A stretch of 64,000 nucleotides of DNA from Mycobacterium sp. SM1. Its GTDB lineage: Bacteria; Actinomycetota; Actinomycetes; Mycobacteriales; Mycobacteriaceae. The notes under the pieces were generated by a model. The model saw only the letters and a program-made list of their open reading frames with translations. It was not told the DNA's origin and made no database searches. The position numbers and the translations under genes were made by a program. Location: the NCBI RefSeq assembly GCF_018361265.1, contig NZ_JAFLNH010000004.1:620001-684000 (forward strand), given 5' to 3'. Of the stretch, positions 57,657 to 64,000 are shown piece by piece. How positions within the stretch are numbered: the stretch's first letter is position 1; the number at the start of each line of letters is the position of its first letter.

Positions 57657-58373
57657 TTAGGCCGAGGTGTCCCCGCGCAAGTGTTCGGCGAAGAACGCAA
57701 AGACCCGGCTCCAGGCGTCCTCGGCTGCGACCGGGTTGTAGCCGAACCCGGTGACGCGAAGCAATGGCTGGGCGGGAAGCTGGTTGGCAAAGCCGTGCCC
57801 GGCGTGCGGATAAACCTTGATATCCGCGGTGAGGTGTTTGCTCAGGACGGTCCGACGCAGTCGCGCCGGCGCTCCGATGCCGAGAGGGTCACGCCCGCCA
57901 AAACTGGCCACGATCGGGCAGGCCCCCTCGAGCGTTTCGTCGAGGTTACGTGGCAAGGGAGTGCCGTAAAACGGTGCAGCTGCGCCAAAACCCTTGGGCG
58001 CCATCACCAATGCAAACTGGCCTCCCATACAGAAGCCAGCGATACCGACCCGGCCGGTGCATTCCGGCATGGACTGCAGGTGATCCCGCGCCGCCAGGAT
58101 ATCGTCGAGGGCCCGGCCCCGCTTGGTCAACAGATCCCGGAACACCCTGCTGACGCAGCGCGCCCAGCCGCCCCGGGCGAACAGGTTCGGGGTCAGCGCC
58201 ACATACCCCGCCGCGGCAATGTGATCGGAGATCCGCTGCTTATCCCGGCCATACCCGATCGCATCGTGAACCACCACCACGCCCGGCCACGGACCCTGCG
58301 CTTCGGGAAGGCTCAGCAGCGCGTCGATCGGCCCGGCGGGCGTGTCGATATCGATCGTCGTCACAGTGCCCAT
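57657..58373 (-). CDS. Dienelactone hydrolase family protein (Rv2054 orthologue)
   Basis: 238 residues, alpha/beta hydrolase. The catalytic Cys is in GIAGFCMGGQFALVMAP, Asp in SFGGRDPLGIGAPARL, and His in VYPHAGHGFANQLPAQPLL. N-terminal strand IDIDTPAGPIDALLSLP and oxyanion region VVVVHDAIGYGRDKQRISDH. Probably cleaves small esters or lactones; the natural substrate is unknown. It is divergent from the amidohydrolase relic, with only ~20 bp between, which marks a deletion edge. Confidence 0.92.
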   Translation of the reverse strand: MGTVTTIDIDTPAGPIDALLSLPEAQGPWPGVVVVHDAIGYGRDKQRISDHIAAAGYVALTPNLFARGGWARCVSRVFRDLLTKRGRALDDILAARDHLQSMPECTGRVGIAGFCMGGQFALVMAPKGFGAAAPFYGTPLPRNLDETLEGACPIVASFGGRDPLGIGAPARLRRTVLSKHLTADIKVYPHAGHGFANQLPAQPLLRVTGFGYNPVAAEDAWSRVFAFFAEHLRGDTSA

Positions 58374-58392
58374 CTAAGCCCATTTGCGCCTC

Positions 58393-59591
58393 TCGTCACG
58401 CCCGGATTCGTCGACGGCTGGGACGAATCCCGCTGGCCGGAGAACGCAGCGCCCAGCACCGCGGACCTGGACGCGGTGCTCGGTGGCCGGCCGGCGTATC
58501 TGGCGCGCGTCGACGCGCACTCCGCGCTGGCCTCCAGCGGGCTGCGGCGGCTGGTTCCCGGCTTAGCGAAAACAGCGGGCTTCAGCGCAGCGGGTCCCGT
58601 TGTCGGCGATGCTCACCGGCTGGTTCGGGCCGCCGCCCGAGATCTGCTCAGCGGCGCGCAACTCGTCGAAGCCGCCGCGGCGGCGCTGGACGCCGCCGCC
58701 GCATCCGGCATCGTCGCGGTGCATGAATGCGCGGGTCCCGACATCGGCGGGCTGGACGACTGGCGGCGGCTGCGCGACACCGACCACGGTGTGGAGGTGA
58801 TCGGCTACTGGGGCCACGCGGTGAGCAGCCCAGCGCAGGCCCGCACGCTGATATGCGAGACCGGCGCGCGAGGACTGGCCGGTGATCTGTTCGTCGACGG
58901 GGCCCTCGGATCCCGCACCGCCTGGCTGCGCGAGCCCTACGCCGACGTCCCGGACTGCGTTGGCGCCTGCCACCTGGACACCGACGGCATCGCGGCGCAT
59001 GTGCGGGCCTGCACCGAGGCCGGCGTGCCGCCCGGGTTCCACGTCATCGGTGACGCCGCGGTCGCGGCGGTGGTCACCGCCTTCGAGCGGGTGGTCGATG
59101 CCCTGGGAGTGGGCGCCGTCGCCCGCTGCGGGCACCGCGTGGAGCACCTGGAGATGGTGACCGCCGATCAGGCGGCCAAGCTGGCCGGTTGGGGGGTTAT
59201 CGCCAGTGTGCAACCCAATTTCGACGCGCTGTGGGGCGGCGCCGACGGCATGTACCGCCGCCGTCTTGGTGCCGACCGAGCCAGCGGGCTCAACAACTTC
59301 GCGCTGCTAGCATCCCAAGGCGTGCCCCTCGCGTTTGGTTCCGACGCTCCGGTCACGGCCCTGAATCCCTGGGAGGGTGTGCGCTCGGCGGCCCACCATC
59401 GCACGCCGGGCAGCGCGCCGGCATCCTACGCGGTGTGGGACACCAGGCAGGCCGACCTCGGCGCACCGGGGGCGACCGTCGGACCCGGCTTTGCCGACCC
59501 GCCTTCGCTCATGCCCCCGCTACCATCGCTGAGCGGCACCTTGCCCCGTTGTCGGCAAACGGTACATCGCGGCGTGGTCATCTATGGGTAA
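58393..59591 (+). pseudogene. YtcJ-type amidohydrolase, 5' truncated with internal deletion
   Basis: About 400 residues of a normally ~530-residue metal-dependent amidohydrolase. Present: [53 protein letters not shown] and [17 protein letters not shown]. Missing: the N-terminal ~110 residues with the metal-binding HxH. Between AAHHRTPGS and [12 protein letters not shown] about 40 residues typical of the family (AFAAATRGAWRA...TGTLVPG) seem deleted. There is no start codon at the homology edge near 58393, next to the start of the dienelactone hydrolase gene. The stop is TAA at 59589-59591, 5 bp before lnt. Confidence 0.75.
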
Positions 59592-59596
59592 CGAAT

Positions 59597-61642
59597 ATGG
59601 GTAACGACCCTCGGCGGGATGACGCAAAGCCGCTGTTCGGCCGGGCCGACGCGAACCGCCCGGCGGCCGCAGCCGACGACCCCGACGTCAACACCGCCGC
59701 AGCTGCCGATGCCGACCCCGACACCGGCTTGGACCCGAGTGGTGACGCGCCCCCGCACGTGCCGGCAGCGTCAAGGCGGGCCTGGCGGCCCGGGTCGCCG
59801 GTACCCCGGCGGCTGCGGAAGCGCAGCGGCACCGCTCGCACCCGACTGGCCCGGCTGGGCGCCGCTGCGCCGCGATGGCTGGCCAGGGCTTTGCTGCCCC
59901 GCCTGCCCCGACTGGGCGCCACCATCGTGGCCGGTTTGCTGCTGTGCGCGAGCTTCCCGCCGCTGAAGTTGTGGTGGTCCGCAATCCTCGCGGTTGCGCT
60001 GCTGGCCTGGGTGCTCACCCGCCAGGCCACCACCACGCTCGGCGGACTGGGGTACAGTTTTCTGTTCGGGTTAGCGTTCTACCTGCCATTGCTGCCGTGG
60101 ATCAGCACGCTGGTGGGCGCAATACCGTGGCTGACGCTGTCGATCGTGTGCGCCGCGTTTCCGGGACTCTTCGGCCTGCTGGCGGTCGTGGTGCGGTGCC
60201 TACCCGGCTGGCCGATCTGGTTCGCGCTGCTGTGGGGCTCACAGGAATGGCTGAAGTCGGCCGTCCCCTTTGGTGGCTTCCCATGGGGCGAGGTAGCCGC
60301 GGGTCAAACGGATGGCCCCTTTCTGCCGCTGGTTCGGCTGGGCGGGGTCGCGTTGCTGTCGGTGGCAATCGTGCTGCTGGGCTGCAGCATCGCCGCGCTG
60401 GCACTAGAGACCCACCGGTGGTGGCAGGCGGGCCGGCAGGCCCGCGGCGGTGGCCGGGGCCCCCACGGCAGCCGCACCGATACCCAGGCGGTCGACATGC
60501 CGCCGGCGGTGGTGCTGCCGGCGTTCTGCATTTGCCTGACGCTGTTGACCGCGGTGGTCGTCTGGCCACCGGTGCGGCATTCGGGCGCGGGATCGGGCGA
60601 TGACCCCCCCGTCACCGTGGCGGCGGTGCAGGGCAATGTGCCCAAGCTCGGCCTTGACTTCAACGCCCAGCGCCTCGCGGTGCTGCGCAACCACGTTCAG
60701 GAGACTCTGCGCCTGGCGGAAGACGTGCGTGCGGGTCGGGCGCCGCAACCGCAGTTCGTCGTCTGGCCCGAAGATGCGTCGGAAATCGATCCGCTGCTCA
60801 ACCGCGACGCCGCCCAGCAGATCTCGGCGGCCGTCGACGCGATCCGCGCGCCGATCCTCGTCGGCGCCCTGTTCGAGGTGCCGGGCATGCGGCCGGATCA
60901 TCCCGCATACACGAACACGGTGATCGTCTGGAATCCCGGGACCGGCCCGGCTGATCGCCACGACAAGCGGATCATCCAGCCCTTCGGGGAGTACCTGCCC
61001 TGGCGCGGGTTTTTCCGCCGGCTCACGCCGCTGGCTGACTTGGCAAACTACATCGTTCCGGGTAAGAGCGTCGGCGTGGTGCGCGCAGCGGGTATTCCGG
61101 TAGGCGTTGCCACCTGTTGGGAAGTGATTTTCGACCGTGCGCTGCGGGAATCGGTCCGCAACGGCGCGCAACTGTTCGCCATGCCCAGCAACAACGCCAC
61201 CTTCAACAAAGCCATGAGCGAGCAGCACCTGGCCTTCGACAAGCTTCGTGCGGTGGAACACGACCGCTACGCTGTGGTCGCCGGCACCGTCGGGATCAGC
61301 GCGGTGATCGCGCCGGACGGCCGGGAAGTGGAGCGCACCGACTTTTTCGTGCCCGCCTACCTGGACACCCAGGTGCGGCTGAGGACGACGCTGACGCCGG
61401 CGGGCCGCTGGGCCCCGATACTGCAGTGGCTTGTCCTGACGGCGGGTGTCGCAGCGGTCCTCGCCGCGATACGGCACAATGGGTGGTTCCCGCGTCCGAA
61501 CCGTCGCCACGAGCCGTCAGCGGTTGCCTCCCGCGCGCCTTCGGGCGACGCTGAGGGCGCCACCCCGCCCGATGAGGGCATCACCGACATCCCGCCCGGC
61601 GGTGACCGACAGGCGGCCGGGCGATACCGAGGAGCACCATGA
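59597..61642 (+). CDS. lnt: Apolipoprotein N-acyltransferase Lnt (separate from Ppm1)
   Basis: 681 residues. A long charged, disordered N-terminus (~115 aa, [20 protein letters not shown] onward), six or so membrane helices ([60 protein letters not shown]), then a nitrilase domain with the Glu-Lys-Cys triad: Glu in [12 protein letters not shown], Lys in [13 protein letters not shown], Cys in [14 protein letters not shown]. It adds the third acyl chain to lipoproteins. In H37Rv this is the N-terminal part of the Ppm1 fusion; here a TGA ends it, overlapping ppm1 by 4 bases (ATGA). ATG 59597 is chosen; there is no strong ribosome-binding site. Confidence 0.92.
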   Translation: MGNDPRRDDAKPLFGRADANRPAAAADDPDVNTAAAADADPDTGLDPSGDAPPHVPAASRRAWRPGSPVPRRLRKRSGTARTRLARLGAAAPRWLARALLPRLPRLGATIVAGLLLCASFPPLKLWWSAILAVALLAWVLTRQATTTLGGLGYSFLFGLAFYLPLLPWISTLVGAIPWLTLSIVCAAFPGLFGLLAVVVRCLPGWPIWFALLWGSQEWLKSAVPFGGFPWGEVAAGQTDGPFLPLVRLGGVALLSVAIVLLGCSIAALALETHRWWQAGRQARGGGRGPHGSRTDTQAVDMPPAVVLPAFCICLTLLTAVVVWPPVRHSGAGSGDDPPVTVAAVQGNVPKLGLDFNAQRLAVLRNHVQETLRLAEDVRAGRAPQPQFVVWPEDASEIDPLLNRDAAQQISAAVDAIRAPILVGALFEVPGMRPDHPAYTNTVIVWNPGTGPADRHDKRIIQPFGEYLPWRGFFRRLTPLADLANYIVPGKSVGVVRAAGIPVGVATCWEVIFDRALRESVRNGAQLFAMPSNNATFNKAMSEQHLAFDKLRAVEHDRYAVVAGTVGISAVIAPDGREVERTDFFVPAYLDTQVRLRTTLTPAGRWAPILQWLVLTAGVAAVLAAIRHNGWFPRPNRRHEPSAVASRAPSGDAEGATPPDEGITDIPPGGDRQAAGRYRGAP

Positions 61643-62433
61643 CCATTGGCCAGCCGGCGTCGCCGGCCGGGGGCTGTCGTCCCAGCCAGCGCACCCTGGT
61701 GATCATCCCTACCTTTAACGAGCGCGAGAATTTGCCGTCGATACTTCACCGGCTGCGCCGCGCTCGTCCGGATGTACACGTGCTCGTCGTGGACGACAGC
61801 AGCCCCGATGGCACCGGCGAGCTCGCCGACGAGCTGGCACGGGCGGACCCCGACCGGGTGCACGTGCTGCATCGGCGAACCAAGGACGGGCTGGGTGCGG
61901 CGTACGTGGCGGGGTTCGCCTGGGGATTAGCCCGGCGGTATTCGGTGCTGGTGGAAATGGACGCCGATGGCAGCCATGCGCCCGAGCAGCTGCACCGCCT
62001 GCTGGACGCCGTTGATACCGGCGCGGACCTGGCCATCGGTTCGCGCTACGTCGAGGGCGGAACCGTCCGCAACTGGCCGTGGCGGCGGCTAGTGCTCTCC
62101 AAAGCGGCCAACGTGTATTCCCGACTGCTGCTGGGTCTCGGCGTTCATGACATCACCGCCGGCTTCCGCGCCTACCGGCGTGAGGTGCTGGAAACCCTCG
62201 ACCTCGACACCGTGGATTCAAAGGGGTACTGCTTTCAGATCGACCTGACCTGGCGCACCGTCCGCAACGGCTTCACGGTCGTTGAAGTGCCCATTACCTT
62301 CACCGAGCGCGAACTCGGGGCGTCGAAAATGAGCGGCTCGAATATCCGTGAAGCAGTGCTCAAAGTCGCGCGTTGGGGAATCGAGACCCGACTAACGCCC
62401 AACCGCGCCGCGCCCGCCGACGATCGCGCCTAA
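61639..62433 (+). CDS. ppm1: Polyprenol-phosphate-mannose synthase Ppm1
   Basis: 264 residues, a GT2 glycosyltransferase that transfers mannose from GDP-mannose to polyprenol phosphate, the donor for lipomannan, LAM and mannoprotein assembly. Motifs: [60 protein letters not shown] with the DXD-type site, [20 protein letters not shown], and [20 protein letters not shown]. It lacks its own membrane anchor, so it should depend on coupling to Lnt, as described for split mycobacterial versions. ATG 61639 overlaps the lnt stop. Confidence 0.95.
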   Translation: MTIGQPASPAGGCRPSQRTLVIIPTFNERENLPSILHRLRRARPDVHVLVVDDSSPDGTGELADELARADPDRVHVLHRRTKDGLGAAYVAGFAWGLARRYSVLVEMDADGSHAPEQLHRLLDAVDTGADLAIGSRYVEGGTVRNWPWRRLVLSKAANVYSRLLLGLGVHDITAGFRAYRREVLETLDLDTVDSKGYCFQIDLTWRTVRNGFTVVEVPITFTERELGASKMSGSNIREAVLKVARWGIETRLTPNRAAPADDRA

Positions 62434-62539
62434 CGGTGCTGGCCGGGTGAGAGCGGGTATCTCGCCCGCCCGGAAATGCCCTCGCCCGGAAATGCCTGCG
62501 ACCACGGTGGGCAATGCCGGGAGGCTCAGGGGTGGTTGA

Positions 62540-62887
62540 TCAGCTGCTGGAACTCCCGCGGCGGCGCGCCCTGATGATCTCCAGCCGTTCCTTCAGCAGT
62601 TCCTCGAGCTCCTCGATCGTGCGGCGCTCAAGCAGCATGTCCCAATGCGTGCGCGGTGGCTTGACCTTTTTCGGTTCTGGCAGGTCACCTTCGATCAGGG
62701 TGCCTTCCAGACCGTTGCGGCACAGCCAGGTGGGAGGGATTTCGGCGTCATCGGCGAACGTGACCTCGAACTCCTCACCGTTCTCGGTGCGGTAGCGGGC
62801 AATTTGACGCGGCGCCAAATCATGGTTGCGGTCGGTCTCGTAGCTCACAGCTCCGAGGCGGCTACCCCTTAGGACGCGATCAGCCAT
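62540..62887 (-). CDS. rbpA: RNA polymerase-binding protein RbpA
   Basis: 115 residues, an essential mycobacterial transcription factor that stabilises the sigma-A/B holoenzyme-promoter complex. DRVLRGSRLGAVSYETDRNH is the N-terminal tail; the core domain includes ARYRTENGEEFEVTFADDAE; the basic linker LPEPKKVKPPRTHWDMLLER contacts DNA; the sigma-interacting domain is RRTIEELEELLKERLEIIRA. The last residues (GSSSS) extend slightly past the H37Rv end. AGGAG lies 9 bases upstream of ATG 62887. Convergent with ppm1. Confidence 0.97.
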   Translation of the reverse strand: MADRVLRGSRLGAVSYETDRNHDLAPRQIARYRTENGEEFEVTFADDAEIPPTWLCRNGLEGTLIEGDLPEPKKVKPPRTHWDMLLERRTIEELEELLKERLEIIRARRRGSSSS

Positions 62888-63560
62888 CGGGCCTTACTCC
62901 TCTGAATAGCTTCTCTACCTGATTCTTTGCCCAGTTCTTTACCACGGTTATTCTTCCCGCGATGATCAACGCGTCAACATCCGGCACGGTTCCCGGGCGG
63001 GATATGATCGCCGCTCCTTTCCAGGTCGCTCGTCCGGCTCACGGCGCACACCAGGCAAGCCGCCTCAGGGCTGGGCCGTCCGCCGGCGGCAACCGGGATA
63101 CCTCCACGATACCGGGAACGTGGCGGGCGCGACGAGAGTGACCGGGCGGTGTCATCGGCCGCTGGTGGTGGGTTGCCCGCTTACCGGCGGCGCCACCGGG
63201 GCACGTCCGATACGGGCGGAGTGACGCCCCTCGTGCTCGCCGGAGGCCGGCAGGTACAGTCGCGCCATGGACCACAGGCGGCACCGGGACCCGCTGACAA
63301 CCCGGGGTGCGAACGGGCTGGGCCAGTCGGCGCGGCGCAACGTAGTCGGGTGCTAAAGGTGCTAAATCGGGAGCATTGCGCGTTTTGGTAAGCAGTTTTG
63401 GTTTTGGCAATCCCGCCCAAGTTGGCCATACTCAACCACCGACGTTCTCGGGCTGAGCAGCAGGCAGCCTACGTCGTCACGTGGTGCAGCAACTTCAATG
63501 ACTCGGCGAGAGCCGCATTCGGCGTTCCGAGACGACCAACGCCAGGCGAAGGGTAGCGAC
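62888..63560. other. Intergenic region rbpA-pks12
   Basis: 673 bp that should hold the divergent promoters of rbpA and pks12. Plus-strand ATG 63267 opens a 29-codon frame (MDHRRHRDPLTTRGANGLGQ) that ends TAA at 63356, followed by a short direct repeat GGTGCTAAA/GGTGCTAAA; whether it is translated is unclear. Larger frames on both strands have Arg/Pro-rich shadow composition. No RNA gene is recognised. A small gene annotated here in H37Rv (Rv2049c) is not recognisable. Confidence 0.5.
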
Positions 63561-64000
63561 ATGGTTGATCAACTCCAGCATGTGACCGAGGCGCTGCGGA
63601 AATCGCTGGTGCAAATCGAGCGGCTGAAGCGCAAGAACCGCGCGCTGCTGGAACGGTCGAGCGAACCGGTCGCCATTATCGGGATGGCGTGCCGGTTTCC
63701 GGGTGGCGTGAGTTCCCCGGAGGACCTGTGGGAGATGCTGGTCGAGGGCCGCGACGTGATGTCGGAGTTCCCCACAGATCGCGGATGGGATCTGGGCGGG
63801 CTGTTCAACCCCGACCCCGACGTCCCGGGCACGTCCTACACCCGCCACGGGGGGTTTGTCGATGACGTCGCGGGTTTTGACGCCGCCTTTTTCGGGGTGT
63901 CGCCGGCCGAGGCGCTCGCGACCGACCCGCAGCATCGGATGCTGCTGGAGTTGTCGTGGGAGGCGTTGGAGCGGGCCGGGATTGACCCCACATCGCTGCG
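63561..64000 (+). CDS. pks12: Mycoketide polyketide synthase Pks12, N-terminal part (continues past window end)
   Basis: ATG 63561 starts [20 protein letters not shown], an N-terminal coiled-coil docking peptide continuing [16 protein letters not shown], then the ketosynthase domain [60 protein letters not shown] and [16 protein letters not shown] at the edge. The docking peptide and ketosynthase start follow H37Rv Pks12, a very large two-module modular PKS that builds the mycoketide chain of mannosyl-phosphomycoketides. Only 146 codons are in the window, before the catalytic Cys. Lying beside ppm1 and lnt it fits a cell-envelope lipid neighbourhood. Confidence 0.95.
   Translation, partial: MVDQLQHVTEALRKSLVQIERLKRKNRALLERSSEPVAIIGMACRFPGGVSSPEDLWEMLVEGRDVMSEFPTDRGWDLGGLFNPDPDVPGTSYTRHGGFVDDVAGFDAAFFGVSPAEALATDPQHRMLLELSWEALERAGIDPTSL

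Overview
The window is a stretch of mycobacterial chromosome, almost certainly from a slow-growing Mycobacterium that is not in the M. tuberculosis complex. The protein content is unmistakably mycobacterial: Pup-proteasome, mycothiol ligase MshC, MmpS/MmpL, RbpA and Pks12. Gene order follows blocks of the H37Rv chromosome in reverse (Rv2131-2129, Rv2125-2109, Rv2097-2089, Rv2074-2062, Rv2054-2048). Protein divergence, a split lnt/ppm1, the absence of PPE37 and sigC-blaC, and insertion debris unlike H37Rv exclude M. tuberculosis itself. Rv numbers are recalled orthologue names, not search results.

Layout. 1-4.3 kb is mobile-element wreckage: a frameshifted IS1634-family transposase interrupted just past its stop by a ~1.9 kb group II intron, then a broken IS256-family transposase. 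4.4-5.1 kb is a vapBC toxin-antitoxin pair whose toxin lacks a normal start codon. 5.1-8.2 kb holds an SDR, mshC and cysQ, in inverted orientation relative to H37Rv. 8.4-10.3 kb is a second scrap heap: an egtA-like 3' fragment and remnants of IS1634- and IS3-family elements. 10.3-19.8 kb carries a PAC2 protein, metH, hisE-hisG, a RecB-like nuclease, trmI, a DUF503 protein and two related secreted or lipoprotein antigens. 20-36 kb is the Pup-proteasome region in one direction: mpa, dop, pup, prcB, prcA, then a Mg2+-type M-box riboswitch with a Stealth/CpsY phosphotransferase and a convergent Rv0805-type phosphodiesterase, then pafA, pafB, pafC, tatA, tatC, helY. 36-42 kb mixes housekeeping genes (5'-3' exonuclease, pepE, GNAT, F420-dependent reductase) with several frameshifted gene relics, including sdhB. 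42-57.5 kb is aerobic cobalamin biosynthesis (cobL-cobM-cobK; cobG, cobH, cobIJ; cobN) split by an mmpS-mmpL operon and two universal stress proteins. 57.6-64 kb has a dienelactone hydrolase, a broken amidohydrolase, lnt, ppm1, rbpA and the 5' end of pks12.

How the genes work together. Mpa, Dop, Pup, PrcBA and PafA form a complete pupylation and degradation system. PafBC is the linked DNA-damage transcription regulator and TatAC the twin-arginine export channel. The cob genes supply the cofactor used by MetH in the same window. Lnt and Ppm1 act in lipoprotein acylation and polyprenol-phosphate-mannose synthesis, and Pks12 makes mannosyl-phosphomycoketide. Between genes runs a family of short repeats with the core GACGATGCGG, some tandem, which contribute coding sequence and a ribosome-binding site at the pafB/pafC junction.

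The most notable observation is the M-box riboswitch in front of a Stealth-family phosphotransferase lodged inside the Pup-proteasome locus.
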